Below, piece after piece: positions 1 to 8,795 of a DNA stretch of 64,000 nucleotides (the stretch's first letter is position 1; every line of letters starts with the position of its first letter). The stretch is from Flammeovirga yaeyamensis (GTDB lineage Bacteria; Bacteroidota; Bacteroidia; Cytophagales; Flammeovirgaceae), in contig NZ_CP076133.1 in assembly GCF_018736045.1 (NCBI RefSeq), positions 1,612,001 to 1,676,000 of the forward strand, given 5' to 3'. Position numbers and translations under genes: made by a program. The notes under the pieces are model-generated. The model searched no databases. It was not told the DNA's origin and saw nothing but the letters and a program-made list of their open reading frames with translations.

Positions 1-399
1 TTCATCATCATGAGAAAATCTTGATCTCCAACCTTCATCAGGATTTTCTTTGCTACCCGCTTGAGGTTTGATCTCTCCTGTTGTAGGCATGATGGCAATA
101 TCACCTAAACCAGACCAACCTGTTCCACTTAAGTGTGTATGGCTAAATCCTTTCAAGTTGGTATCAGAATAATGATATCCTGAACACCAATTCCATCCAG
201 TATTATCCCCATCAGGTGATAATTGAATCATAGAGAATGGTGTTGTTGCTCCTGGGAACGTATGGACGATGCCACCTGTTCCTATAAATGGATCAACGTA
301 ATCAATGGCTTCTTTTTCAGCTGACTTTTGTGTTGGCTTTTCTTGGCATCCGATGAATAATACGGATAAAAGTCCAACGATATATTTAATGTTTTTCAT
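1..399 (-). CDS. GH92 alpha-mannosidase lipoprotein, 3' part outside window
   Basis: This is the first 133 codons of a glycoside hydrolase family 92 enzyme, expected to release mannose from alpha-mannosides of N-glycans or mannan. The rest lies beyond the window edge. The start is an N-terminal lipoprotein signal with Cys after LFIG (residues 13-17), so it is predicted to be lipid-anchored. The family pattern follows: DYVDPFIGTGG, FPGATTPFSM, GFSHTHLSGTG and a Gly/Asp-rich stretch, matching the GH92 N-terminal beta-sandwich. It sits 87 bp downstream of a second, complete GH92 gene on the same strand, with a hairpin repeat between them. The family is clear from motifs; linkage specificity cannot be told from this fragment. 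Confidence 0.9.
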   Translation of the reverse strand, partial: MKNIKYIVGLLSVLFIGCQEKPTQKSAEKEAIDYVDPFIGTGGIVHTFPGATTPFSMIQLSPDGDNTGWNWCSGYHYSDTNLKGFSHTHLSGTGWSGLGDIAIMPTTGEIKPQAGSKENPDEGWRSRFSHDDE

Positions 400-422
400 A
401 TTTTTATCTCTGATGGTTTTGG

Positions 423-448
423 GGACGTTGCAGTGCAACGTCCGTACA
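423..448. repeat. Short palindromic repeat, copy 1
   Basis: The arms GGACGTTGCA and TGCAACGTCC surround one G and are followed by GTACAA. A second copy in the same orientation lies at 11709-11735. The two differ at stem position 6 (T-A versus A-T) so that pairing is kept. This copy lies just downstream of the complete GH92 gene and may act as a transcript end or a REP-like element. Confidence 0.7.
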
Positions 449-486
449 AAAAATACCTTACATGTCCCTTTAATTATAACCTAGGA

Positions 487-2736
487 TTAGTAGGTGATGA
501 TTTCGAGGGTTTTGGCTGCAACAAGATCTTTGTGAGAGATGAAATACCCTTTGAGTGTTTTACCATCCACTTTAATTGATTTGATCTTGTTCGTTTTTCC
601 TCCTGTTTTCTTAATCACTAATTGATCATTATCCCAGAATTTTTTATCTAAATGAATCGTTACTTCATCAAATTCTGGAACGGTGATAGTATAATGAGGA
701 ACTGCTGGAGCGTCCGGGTAAATACCCATCATTGAGAATACTACCCATGCAGACATAGTACCTGTATCGTCATTACCTGCAATACCATCTGGTTTAGTAG
801 TAAAATATTTCTTTCTTAATTCGTGTACTCTTTCTGTCGCTCTATGTTCTTGACCTTTGATATAGTTATAAATAAAAGGATAGTTCATATCCGGTTCGTT
901 AGCCATATCAAATTGGTCTGTATCAAAGATTTCGTCTAAACGATTAATGAACACTTTCTTACTACCGAATGACTTGATTAAACCTGGCATGTCTTGAGCT
1001 ACCATCAAATTATATTGGTAAGCATTACCTTCGGCATACCCAACGTTGTGAGTGAAGTTAGCTCCAGCATTTGGATCAAAATCAGCATACCATGAACCAT
1101 CAGCATATCTTGGTCTTAAGAACTTTGTATCTGGATCTAAAAGCTTTTTATAACCGTCTGCTCTTTCAGAAAACTCTTTGTATTTATCGTCTTTACCTAA
1201 TGCTTTGGCGAATTGTGCGATACCAAAATCAGCTACATAATACTCTTGAGAGGTAGATACTGATGCCCAAAGCTTGTCTTCCAATTCATCATCCACTGGA
1301 ACATAATTATGTTTGATGTAAGAATCGATACATGGACGAACTGGGTTGCCACCTTCTACTGGATAAGCCGATTTCATGATGGCTTCAAATGCCTTATTTT
1401 CATCAAATTGATCCAAACCTCTTAGATAAGTATCTGCCACAACAATTGCTGCAGGATCACCTACCATAGTAAATGTTTCGGTGCCATTTAATTCCCATTT
1501 AGGTAACCATCCTGTTTCATCATAAATATCCAACATGGTATTCACCATATTCAACTGCTGTTCAGGATAAGCTAAAGTCATTAATTGATGAAGGTTTCTA
1601 TAAGTATCCCATAACGAGAATACAGTATATCTATCTCCATCGGTATGTTTTGTTCTTCTTGTTTTTGCTTCCGGATATTCACCATTGATATCACTCATAA
1701 TGTTAGGGTGAATCATCGTGTGATATAATGCCGTGTAGAAAACCGTTTTTTCATCGTCTGTACCACCATCAACCTCGATAGTTGATAACACATCATTCCA
1801 TCTTTCTTTTGCTCTTTTTGCCACTTCATCAAATGGAACATTAGAGATTTCAGCTTCCAAGTTTTTTCTAGCGTTTTCGATACTCACATAAGAGATACCT
1901 ACTTTTACCTCTAATTCTGTTGGTTCAGCAAAATCATAAGAGAATATTGTTCCTAGAGAGTCGCCTATAATAGGGTAATACGCATCTTCGATAATTCTTT
2001 GCTGACCGTTGTATGCTTCCATCCAAGCAGCTTCAGGACCATCGTTGTATTTATGTTGTTGCCATACGGCTGTTTTATCTGCTTTCTTATTTACCTTCAT
2101 CACGAAGTAAACTGGATAGATCGTTTTCGGATTGTTATAACAAAACGACCCAACCATTCTCATTCCTTCAATCTCTTGATTGTTTACCACTTTTACCATC
2201 GCACCGCTTTCGTTGGAAAGCGCTTGACCAAGGTTTAACAATAAATTTGCCTTACCAGCAGGGAATGAAAATTTAGAAATACCTGCTCTTTGAGTAGCAG
2301 TTACCTTAGCGTCTACGTTGTATTTATCAATATGTGCTTCGTACAATCCAGCTTGTGCTTTCTGATCTGAAAGCGAAGAACCGTATTGTAATGGATGAAT
2401 ATTTACATCACCTGTTGTAGGCATTACAATTACAGCTCCTAAATCCGGACACCCAACACCACTTAAATTAACGTGAGAAAATCCGGTGAAAAATGTATTG
2501 GTGTATTCATATACTTGAGAAAGCCAACCGCTATCTTTTTCGAAGCTAGTATCTCCTCCAGAAGTATTGAATGGAACCACAGACACCATACCTCTTGGAG
2601 CAATTGCTCCTGGATTTGTTGCACCGTAATTCGTCGTTCCGATAAATGGGTTTACGTATTTAGTATAATCTTGTGCTTGTGCTGAAAAAGCAAACAAGCA
2701 GGCAACCACAAAAGAGTAGAATTTCCTCAAGTTCAT
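487..2736 (-). CDS. GH92 family alpha-1,2-mannosidase, secreted
   Basis: This is a complete GH92 exo-alpha-mannosidase (749 residues, the usual size). Such enzymes are Ca2+-dependent and remove alpha-linked mannose from N-glycans or yeast-type mannan. It has a Sec signal ending AQAQ near residue 22 and no lipobox Cys, so it is probably periplasmic, unlike its lipoprotein neighbour. GFSHVNLSGVGCPDLG lies at 85-100. NEPD (613-616) carries the Glu expected to be the catalytic acid, and GNDDTG (654-659) the Asp pair expected for the base. FSLWDTYR and MVGDPAAIV are also typical. The assignment is strong; the exact linkage (alpha-1,2, 1,3 or 1,6) is inferred only from family habit. It runs in tandem with the partial GH92 gene, and a GH47 mannosidase lies about 25 kb away. 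Confidence 0.93.
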   Translation of the reverse strand: MNLRKFYSFVVACLFAFSAQAQDYTKYVNPFIGTTNYGATNPGAIAPRGMVSVVPFNTSGGDTSFEKDSGWLSQVYEYTNTFFTGFSHVNLSGVGCPDLGAVIVMPTTGDVNIHPLQYGSSLSDQKAQAGLYEAHIDKYNVDAKVTATQRAGISKFSFPAGKANLLLNLGQALSNESGAMVKVVNNQEIEGMRMVGSFCYNNPKTIYPVYFVMKVNKKADKTAVWQQHKYNDGPEAAWMEAYNGQQRIIEDAYYPIIGDSLGTIFSYDFAEPTELEVKVGISYVSIENARKNLEAEISNVPFDEVAKRAKERWNDVLSTIEVDGGTDDEKTVFYTALYHTMIHPNIMSDINGEYPEAKTRRTKHTDGDRYTVFSLWDTYRNLHQLMTLAYPEQQLNMVNTMLDIYDETGWLPKWELNGTETFTMVGDPAAIVVADTYLRGLDQFDENKAFEAIMKSAYPVEGGNPVRPCIDSYIKHNYVPVDDELEDKLWASVSTSQEYYVADFGIAQFAKALGKDDKYKEFSERADGYKKLLDPDTKFLRPRYADGSWYADFDPNAGANFTHNVGYAEGNAYQYNLMVAQDMPGLIKSFGSKKVFINRLDEIFDTDQFDMANEPDMNYPFIYNYIKGQEHRATERVHELRKKYFTTKPDGIAGNDDTGTMSAWVVFSMMGIYPDAPAVPHYTITVPEFDEVTIHLDKKFWDNDQLVIKKTGGKTNKIKSIKVDGKTLKGYFISHKDLVAAKTLEIITY

Positions 2737-2954
2737 TTCTATTTAATTTTCAATCGGTTACAGTTGTAGTACTCTGAGTATTATTTATTTAACTAATTTA
2801 AAACTCAGTATAGTAATTCTTTTCGTATTTATGTCGAGCAATAAGGGTAAAACACTCACTTAATCAAAGTAGCTTAACAACTATTTGCGTGAAAAAAACT
2901 TAAAACACAACATTCTACTGAATTCTACTCATTTTTGATTAATTATAATTGGTC

Positions 2955-3797
2955 TTACTTAATACTTTCAATCATTTCTACTAAAGAAATATGTGGTCTT
3001 CCTGTTACTTCCTCAAACTGACTATCTCCATCAAATGCACCTTTGTTGATGCCCTCATAGATCCCTCCAATAACAGAACCCAAGAAATCACCTAAAGCTT
3101 TGATTCTCGCATTTGTATAATCTTCTACCGAAACAGCTTCATAATCCAATTGAAGATCAAATACTTTATTTAATCCATCAGCCAATTCCTTTTGAGTAAT
3201 TTTTGGTCCATATAAATTTACCGTTTTGCCATTGAATTCTTCTTTAATAGCTAAATTGAAATATGCTTCAGCTAATTCGGCTCTAGTTGTATAACCACAT
3301 TTTCCTTCACCTGCTGAATTTACTATTTTACCCTCATTTTTATACGTTTCAATATATTCTACATCCGGTTCAATATAAATACCATTTCTACCGATTGCCC
3401 ATTGCATTCCCGAGTTTCTAATGTCCTCTTCAGTTTGTCTATTACTTGAGACAACAGGGCTAAAACCTGTCCCCTTTTCAAACCCCATAATACTCGTGTA
3501 GACAATTTTTTTCACTCCATTCTCTTTGGCTGCCTCTATTACATTTCTATGTTGACCAATTCTTTTGTCGGGGTGATCCATTCCTGATATCAGGATCAAT
3601 ACATCAACTCCTTTTAAGGCTTCTAAAAATTGTTCTTTACTGTTGTAATCTCCTTTTCTTATTTCAACTTCTAGGAAAGCCGCTTTTTCGGGTGTTCTAG
3701 CAAATCCAATAATATTAGCATTGTCGGTTACTGTTTTTAGGTGTTTGATAATGGATGAACCAAGGTTTCCACTTGCTGTAGTAACTGCAAATTTCAT
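2955..3797 (-). CDS. NmrA/QorB-like NAD(P)H-binding oxidoreductase
   Basis: A 280-residue atypical short-chain dehydrogenase of the NmrA/QorB type. It starts with a Rossmann fold whose glycine motif is TTASGNLGSSI (residues 7-17), followed by HRNVIEAAKENGVKKIVYTS (about 83-103), which is characteristic of QorB-like quinone oxidoreductases that reduce quinones with NADPH. It has no signal peptide, so it is cytosolic. It is a single leftward gene with 218 bp upstream of the GH92 start and 150 bp to the GH117-like gene, separated from the latter by a terminator, so it is probably its own transcript. The true substrate is unknown; a redox-sensing NmrA role is also possible. Confidence 0.8.
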   Translation of the reverse strand: MKFAVTTASGNLGSSIIKHLKTVTDNANIIGFARTPEKAAFLEVEIRKGDYNSKEQFLEALKGVDVLILISGMDHPDKRIGQHRNVIEAAKENGVKKIVYTSIMGFEKGTGFSPVVSSNRQTEEDIRNSGMQWAIGRNGIYIEPDVEYIETYKNEGKIVNSAGEGKCGYTTRAELAEAYFNLAIKEEFNGKTVNLYGPKITQKELADGLNKVFDLQLDYEAVSVEDYTNARIKALGDFLGSVIGGIYEGINKGAFDGDSQFEEVTGRPHISLVEMIESIK

Positions 3798-3891
3798 TTA
3801 ATTAATTGTTTAGTGGTTGATTGATAATTTAAGTTAATCAAATGATAATAAAACAAGTAATTATTTCAACTATATTTTCTGATAAAAATTA

Positions 3892-3921
3892 AGGGTACCT
3901 TATCAGATGATAAGGTACCCT
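3892..3921 (-). terminator. Intrinsic terminator after the GH117-like gene
   Basis: A perfect 13-bp stem (AGGGTACCTTATC / GATAAGGTACCCT) with an AGAT loop. On the minus strand it is followed by an AATTTTTATC tail, as expected for termination just past the stop at 3948. Confidence 0.85.
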
Positions 3922-3947
3922 CCTATTTATTTTGCTTTCATCAATTT

Positions 3948-5465
3948 CTAATTCTTTAGAAATGATGATTTATAAAAATCATTTGTTGTATGATTCATCA
4001 AAGAAAGAAAATATAATCCAGAAGTTAGATTAGATACATTGATCATTTTATTGTCAGTATCAAATTGATTCTGTTTAACTATTTGACCTACAATAGAACG
4101 AATTTCAAAATCGTAAATACCTGCTATGATACCCTCCAAATACAATGATTGATCTACGGGATTGGGGTATACATTTAATAAAGATGAAGATGTTTTTCCA
4201 ACTGATGTAGGAGTTTCACCATCACCTGGAACTTCAGGTTCTGAAGGCTCCTCTGGTTCTGGTTCCGGCTCTTCTGGCTCAACAGGTTGCTCTGGAATTT
4301 CATCCGTCAAAACAATGCCTTCATTATCCGAATCATCGACGATAATCGATTTATCTTTGCTTTCGAAACGGCGAAGGTACATCCAGAATTTACCACCTGA
4401 TCTTGTTAAAGTATGACATATACCCCAAGATACTCCTGTAACAGGCGATTTATCATCTGTAACTGGGCGATACAATCCTGCTGCCTCTGGATAATCAGAA
4501 GAGTAATCTTGTAACACAAAATCGTTTACTTTTCCTTTAATTTCAAAGTTCACCCCATCTTCTGCGTACTGAACAGTACCGTATTCTGGACCATCTTGAT
4601 GCAACATTAATGCCACTCCATTTTCAGAATTCCAAACACAAACTTCATGTCCTGTATTCGTAATTGGATTTTGTGGTGACTTCACATAAGGACCAGTAGG
4701 ATTATCTGCAATAGCGACACCCCATTTCACTTGTTTGTTCAGTCCCCATACACCAACACCACAAATAGGTTCTTCAGATCCTTCACCTTTATAATACAGG
4801 TAGAATTTATTGTTAAAATGAAGAATACAAGGATCATGAACAGCATTGTCATCAAAGAAAGGTCCATCTGCATCTGTTGTAGGAGCTACTAATGGTTCAG
4901 GTACTTTTGTCCATGGTCCATCAGGAGAATCGGCATATGCCATGGCGATAGTATTCTTATCATAGATTCCTTCAAGATCTTTGGCGGCTTGATATACTAA
5001 ATAGAATTTCTTCTCGTGATAAAAAATTTCTGTAGTAAATGCCGATCGATGATCAAATGAACCTTCTGGACCACGACCAACCGCTAAACCTTGTTCCTCC
5101 CAAGTCCATCCATCAGTAGAAGTTGCATAATATAAATCGTTGTAATCCCAAGGGGCTTCCTTGCCTGGTGCATCAGTTAGACTGTAGGAGTACCATACAT
5201 AATACTTCCCTTCTACTTTAATGACTGAGCTAGGGTCTCGTCTGGTATAATAATTATTTGGTGCTAAATCACCTTGAAGATCATAACGATTAAAAGCAAT
5301 ATTCCATTCTGGATTGTTTGGAATGTTCACATCACAATTTCCATTCTGTGCATATTGTTCTAAACGAAGCGTCGCACTACTTTTTGTAGAAGCTGTTTTT
5401 TTATTTTGAGCATAAGTAATATTACACATCAAAAAAGTCAAGAATAAGAGCGGTAATAATTTCAT
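3948..5465 (-). CDS. GH117-like five-bladed propeller glycosidase with T9SS sorting domain
   Basis: A 505-residue exported enzyme with a signal peptide (cleavage near residue 20), a beta-propeller catalytic domain (about 55-370), a Pro/Glu linker (about 385-415) and a C-terminal Por-type secretion tail (LNVYPNPVDQ to the end). The propeller resembles GH117, which removes 3,6-anhydro-L-galactose from neoagaro-oligosaccharides. Matching features are RRDPS with Asp77, VHDP with Asp211, YLYYKGE, WGVAIADNPTGPY and GHE with His273; from memory these align with the two Asp and the His of the GH117 active site. Most GH117 enzymes are shorter and not T9SS cargo, so here the enzyme is probably displayed on the cell surface. 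Some GH117 clades have no known activity, so an agar substrate is a hypothesis; no agarase is seen in the window. Confidence 0.8.
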   Translation of the reverse strand: MKLLPLLFLTFLMCNITYAQNKKTASTKSSATLRLEQYAQNGNCDVNIPNNPEWNIAFNRYDLQGDLAPNNYYTRRDPSSVIKVEGKYYVWYSYSLTDAPGKEAPWDYNDLYYATSTDGWTWEEQGLAVGRGPEGSFDHRSAFTTEIFYHEKKFYLVYQAAKDLEGIYDKNTIAMAYADSPDGPWTKVPEPLVAPTTDADGPFFDDNAVHDPCILHFNNKFYLYYKGEGSEEPICGVGVWGLNKQVKWGVAIADNPTGPYVKSPQNPITNTGHEVCVWNSENGVALMLHQDGPEYGTVQYAEDGVNFEIKGKVNDFVLQDYSSDYPEAAGLYRPVTDDKSPVTGVSWGICHTLTRSGGKFWMYLRRFESKDKSIIVDDSDNEGIVLTDEIPEQPVEPEEPEPEPEEPSEPEVPGDGETPTSVGKTSSSLLNVYPNPVDQSLYLEGIIAGIYDFEIRSIVGQIVKQNQFDTDNKMINVSNLTSGLYFLSLMNHTTNDFYKSSFLKN

Positions 5466-5643
5466 TTAATAATTCTATTTCAAAGAAGTCTGCTGAGTTT
5501 ATAAAAAAAGTATGAAACAAAATTAGAGAATAAGTGATGATTAATTGTTATGTATTTTGATTAGAAGTGGATGAATTTGGTGTTGTCTAGTTTTTTGTGA
5601 GTGGTTTGGGGTGTTTATTTTGAATATGTTGTCTGAAATTATA

Positions 5644-5964
5644 TTAATCCACCAACATACTCTTTAATATCTTTTTGATTTCGGATATTTCATTATTAGA
5701 TATCATATCAAATTTCTTAACTATTCTAGATTGATCAATAGTTCGAATTTGATCAAGGCATATCATTCCCTCACGTCCATTATGTGATGACCTAACTCTA
5801 AATGGGTAATTTTTAGTATTAGATGTCATTGGAGCTATGATGACTCTTTGAATATTATTATTCATTTCACTAGGTGATATAATAACGCATGGCCTAGTTT
5901 TTTTAATTTCTGTACCCTGAGTTGGATCTAAATTTACAAGTACAATTCTATATTGTTCTACCAT
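5644..5964 (-). CDS. mazF: MazF/PemK-family toxin, mRNA endoribonuclease
   Basis: A 106-residue type II toxin with the PemK/MazF fold. It has the N-terminal strand YRIVLVNLDPTQGTEIKKTRPCVII (residues 5-29), including the conserved Gly-Thr-Glu and Arg-Pro-Cys, and later LDQIRTIDQSRI (about 70-81). MazF enzymes cut mRNA at short sequences and are held inactive by MazE. Its start overlaps the 3' end of the upstream antitoxin gene by 7 bp, the usual translational coupling. It lies 178 bp from the GH117-like start. Family call is solid; the cleavage sequence cannot be read from the protein. Confidence 0.92.
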   Translation of the reverse strand: MVEQYRIVLVNLDPTQGTEIKKTRPCVIISPSEMNNNIQRVIIAPMTSNTKNYPFRVRSSHNGREGMICLDQIRTIDQSRIVKKFDMISNNEISEIKKILKSMLVD

Positions 5965-6200
5965 TCTTCATTTTGTTCATCATCAAAAAAATCGTCAATT
6001 AATGGCTCTTCAGCATTATCTTCTGATAATGATTTAAAGGCCTCAGACCAACCCTCTCTAGGTGAAGTTATAGGTGTAATAACTATAGAATCTTCTTTTA
6101 AAATTAATTCTACTTTATCTGAAATATTATATTTCTCTAAAATAGTCTTACTTAATCTAATACCCTTAGAGTTTCCTACTTGTATAATCTTTGCTTCCAT
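5958..6200 (-). CDS. mazE: MazE-like AbrB-fold antitoxin
   Basis: An 80-residue antitoxin. The N-terminal half (EAKIIQVGNSKGIRLSKTILEKY, 2-24) is the swapped-hairpin AbrB/MazE DNA-binding domain. The acidic C-terminal half (about 57-80, rich in D and E) is the expected toxin-neutralising tail. It precedes mazF with a 7-bp overlap, so antitoxin is made first. A palindrome 20-43 nt upstream of its start is the likely autoregulatory operator. Confidence is high from the domain pattern and gene order. Confidence 0.92.
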   Translation of the reverse strand: MEAKIIQVGNSKGIRLSKTILEKYNISDKVELILKEDSIVITPITSPREGWSEAFKSLSEDNAEEPLIDDFFDDEQNEEW

Positions 6201-6219
6201 ATCAATTGCATTACTGTAA

Positions 6220-6243
6220 TTACAAAGTTATTACATTTTGTAA
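6220..6243 (-). promoter_or_regulatory. Candidate MazE/MazEF operator
   Basis: Inverted repeat TTACAAA-N10-TTTGTAA, 20 bp upstream of the mazE start. The minus-strand TAACTTTG at 6223-6230 fits the Bacteroidota -7 motif, so a repressor bound here would cover the promoter. No TTTG at the right -33 distance was found. Confidence 0.5.
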
Positions 6244-6306
6244 ACTTTTAAAAATCAGACAAATAATTAAAGTAAATGACTCTATTAAATATCAAGTTCA
6301 ATTTAT

Positions 6307-7182
6307 TTATACGGCTTTCCTCTTCACAGTACTTTCCACCACTTTCACTATAATCAATGCAACAGCTCCTACCACACTACCTACTAAAAACTCAGCTACA
6401 ATTGAAGGTACAGCATGCAATGCATCGTGTATTTGATGAATGTTATGTACAAAAATTCCACCTGCAACCAACAACATGGCTAAAGTACCTATTACCGATA
6501 AACTTTTAATTACCCAAGGAAGAGCATTGACCAATAATAACCCAAATTTTGATACCAGGTTATCCTTTCCATCAGTTGACTCAATTAATTTTATACCAAA
6601 GTCATCCATTCTTACAATGATTGCTACTAAACCATACACACCTAAGGTCGCAATTACTGCGGCTAAAGATACTGAGGCAATTTGTACTGAAATATCTTCA
6701 TCAATTACAGCACTTAAGGCTACAATTACAATTTCGACAGATAGAATAAAATCTACGATAATAGCGGATTTAATTTTCTGTTTTTCGTGAGCTACTTGCT
6801 CTTCTTCAGATCGATTCATTTTAGCTTCTGCCGCTTTTGCATGTCCACTATCAAAGAAGTAATGATACACCTTTTCTGCTCCTTCGAAAGCCAAGTAAAT
6901 TCCTCCCAATACTAATATGGGAACGATAGACCAAGGTAAAAAGGCACTTAGTAAAAAAGCTAAAGGAAGAATGATCAATTTATTAATAAATGACCCTTTA
7001 CAGATAGCCCATAACACAGGGATCTCTCTAGAAGACTTAAATCCAGAGGCTTTCTCTGCCGTAACGGCCAAATCATCCCCTAATATCCCACCTGCTTTTT
7101 GTGTAGCCACTTTGGTAGTTACCGCCACATCGTCCATGATCACCGCAATGTCGTCGAGTAATGCAAAAAATCCAGAAGCCAT
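6307..7182 (-). CDS. DUF808 family inner-membrane protein (YedI-like)
   Basis: A polytopic membrane protein of unknown function. From the Met at 7182 it begins MASGFFALLDDIAVIMDDVAV, the signature start of DUF808 proteins, followed by AGGILGDDLAVTAEKASGF. The frame is open for 38 more codons upstream, to 7296, but that extension has no family match and would run into the divergent esterase gene at 7247, so 7182 is preferred (291 residues). Hydrophobic segments lie near LIILPLAFLLSAFLPW, IVDFILSVEIVIVALSAV, VSLAAVIATLGVYGLVAIIV, VIGTLAMLLVAGGIFV and FLVGSVVGAVALIIVKVV. No function is claimed. Confidence 0.85.
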   Translation of the reverse strand: MASGFFALLDDIAVIMDDVAVTTKVATQKAGGILGDDLAVTAEKASGFKSSREIPVLWAICKGSFINKLIILPLAFLLSAFLPWSIVPILVLGGIYLAFEGAEKVYHYFFDSGHAKAAEAKMNRSEEEQVAHEKQKIKSAIIVDFILSVEIVIVALSAVIDEDISVQIASVSLAAVIATLGVYGLVAIIVRMDDFGIKLIESTDGKDNLVSKFGLLLVNALPWVIKSLSVIGTLAMLLVAGGIFVHNIHQIHDALHAVPSIVAEFLVGSVVGAVALIIVKVVESTVKRKAV

Positions 7183-7192
7183 AGTTTTAAAG

Positions 7193-7223
7193 TTTGTTTT
7201 ACAATGAATAGAAGTTAAATTTA
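7193..7223 (+). promoter_or_regulatory. Bacteroidota-type promoter for the esterase gene
   Basis: TTTG at 7193-7196, a 19-bp spacer, then TAAATTTA at 7216-7223, one mismatch from TAnnTTTG. It ends 23 bp before the ATG at 7247. Confidence 0.4.
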
Positions 7224-7246
7224 TATCACAAAATTCAATTTGACAA

Positions 7247-8068
7247 ATGAAAAAACTTTCTTCGCTATTTACACTACTTTTTCTATCGTTTTTCACTTTT
7301 GCTCAAGATCAGATTTCGTTATCATCTTATGACAAGAATTCAATTAAATCCACTTATTTGAATGAAACACGTGATTATTGGGTCAGTCTTCCTTTAAATT
7401 ATAATGACTCCACAAAATATCCTGTTATTTATGTGCTTGATGCTGAATGGAGGTTTGAATTAATCAATAAAATTGTCTTTGATCAAGGAGCAAATAAAAT
7501 TATTCAACCTTCTATAGTGGTAGGTATCCCTCATATTGATTGGGAAAAGAAAAGAGGGGTCGATCTCACATTTAGTCAATCTAGAATTGAATATGATGGA
7601 GAAGCAGTTGACTCTACATGGTACAATACTGAGAATTCTGGAGGAGCTTTAAAATTCTATAACTATCTGATAAAAGAATTAATGGTTAATGTGGGTAATA
7701 GATATTCTGTCAATGAACATCAAACACTTATTGGACACTCCTATGGCGGTTATTTTGGAGGCTATATTCTTTCTATGGATCATCCATATGATGTACTTCA
7801 TATTTATGACCCTTCTATATGGTTTAGTGATGGTGAAGTGACTAAAAAATTCACTTCATATAAAAGGTCAAATAATGTAAAAGTGTACCTCACTTATCAA
7901 CCTATTCCTGAGTTTCACAAATCTAAAATTGAGGAGTTTATCAAAGAATTAAAAAAGGATGATAACATTCTACTAGATGTTCAATTTTATAAAAATGAAA
8001 CGCATAATTCCCTCTTTCTAGATAGTTTCTATAGGGGAATTAAAATCACCAATAAATTTGATGAATAA
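7247..8068 (+). CDS. Secreted alpha/beta-hydrolase, esterase D/Fes-like
   Basis: A 273-residue exported hydrolase. It has a signal peptide ending TFAQ (about residue 20) and the alpha/beta fold of the putative esterase family (esterase D, enterobactin esterase). The nucleophile elbow is GHSYGG (163-168, Ser165). A central YPVIYVLDAEW (58-68) is typical of this family, and the His near HNSLF close to the C-terminus is a good catalytic-His candidate. Ester substrate is unknown; siderophore or acetyl/feruloyl esters are common in the family. It stands alone, divergent from the DUF808 gene. Confidence 0.82.
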   Translation: MKKLSSLFTLLFLSFFTFAQDQISLSSYDKNSIKSTYLNETRDYWVSLPLNYNDSTKYPVIYVLDAEWRFELINKIVFDQGANKIIQPSIVVGIPHIDWEKKRGVDLTFSQSRIEYDGEAVDSTWYNTENSGGALKFYNYLIKELMVNVGNRYSVNEHQTLIGHSYGGYFGGYILSMDHPYDVLHIYDPSIWFSDGEVTKKFTSYKRSNNVKVYLTYQPIPEFHKSKIEEFIKELKKDDNILLDVQFYKNETHNSLFLDSFYRGIKITNKFDE

Positions 8069-8185
8069 ATAAAAAAAAAACACAACTAAAATTGTTGGTT
8101 ATCGTTATCATCTGTACGAAAATCAAGACCTTATTTAATCTGTGGTTCTCTTTCGTTTTAAATCATTTACGGTTCTATAAAATAT

Positions 8186-8752
8186 ATGCAGATGGGACTA
8201 ATGAATTTTATTTTTGGTAAACCTAAAAAGCAAGCAACTACTACTAAAACAACTTATGTTTACCAAGCTGATTGGGAGTCTTATTTCTTAATCGGCACTA
8301 ACCCGGAAAAGGGTATTTATGTAGATTTGGGGTTAAAAAAAGTAGCTCCTTTATTACATCAAGAAAACATGCTTAAGATCTCTATAGAGATGTTATCACC
8401 AAAAGCCAACGGTTTAGCATCACAAAGAGAAAATGAAACTCTATTTGAAATAGAGGAAAGTCTATCAGAAGAGTTATGGCAACTTTATGATATCACTTAT
8501 GCAGGTCGATTAACTGAAAATGGTGAAAGGCACTTCTATTTCTATGTAGACACATATTTTAGAATTGAAGAACGGATTAATGAAATTATGAGTGAATATG
8601 GAAATTATAACTATAGTACAGAGATCCAAAATGACCCATTATGGAGAAACTATTTTGGCATATTATTTCCAACAGATCAACAGTATTCTATAATTCTAAA
8701 TAAGAGATTAAATGATGCTATCTCAAAGTTAGATTCCTTAATTAAACTCTAA
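8186..8752 (+). CDS. DUF695-like protein
   Basis: A 188-residue cytosolic protein without signal or membrane segments. The body (DWESYFLIGTNPEKGIYVDL, PLLHQENMLKISIEML, NGLASQRENETLFEIEE, YAGRLTENGERHFYFYVD) follows the pattern of DUF695, a family of unknown function in Bacteroidota. Three in-frame ATGs (8186, 8192, 8201) could start it; the last gives MNFIFGKPKK. The stop is followed by a hairpin shared with the convergent gene at 8785. Family match is from memory and moderate. Confidence 0.65.
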   Translation: MQMGLMNFIFGKPKKQATTTKTTYVYQADWESYFLIGTNPEKGIYVDLGLKKVAPLLHQENMLKISIEMLSPKANGLASQRENETLFEIEESLSEELWQLYDITYAGRLTENGERHFYFYVDTYFRIEERINEIMSEYGNYNYSTEIQNDPLWRNYFGILFPTDQQYSIILNKRLNDAISKLDSLIKL

Positions 8753-8757
8753 TCATA

Positions 8758-8795
8758 AATAGACTATTCTTATAGATGGATAGTCTATTTTTTTT
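8758..8795. terminator. Bidirectional terminator between convergent genes
   Basis: Stem AATAGACTAT / ATAGTCTATT (8758-8767 and 8780-8789) with a plus-strand T-run. The stop codon of the leftward gene (8785-8787) lies inside the right arm. Confidence 0.8.

Noticed and set aside
4162-4416. Ser-rich open frame on the plus strand
   Set aside because: It is the complement of the Pro/Glu linker of the GH117-like gene, with no start signal or family.
7183-7296. N-terminal extension of the DUF808 gene
   Set aside because: The added 38 codons match nothing and would overlap the divergent esterase start; the family signature begins exactly at 7182.
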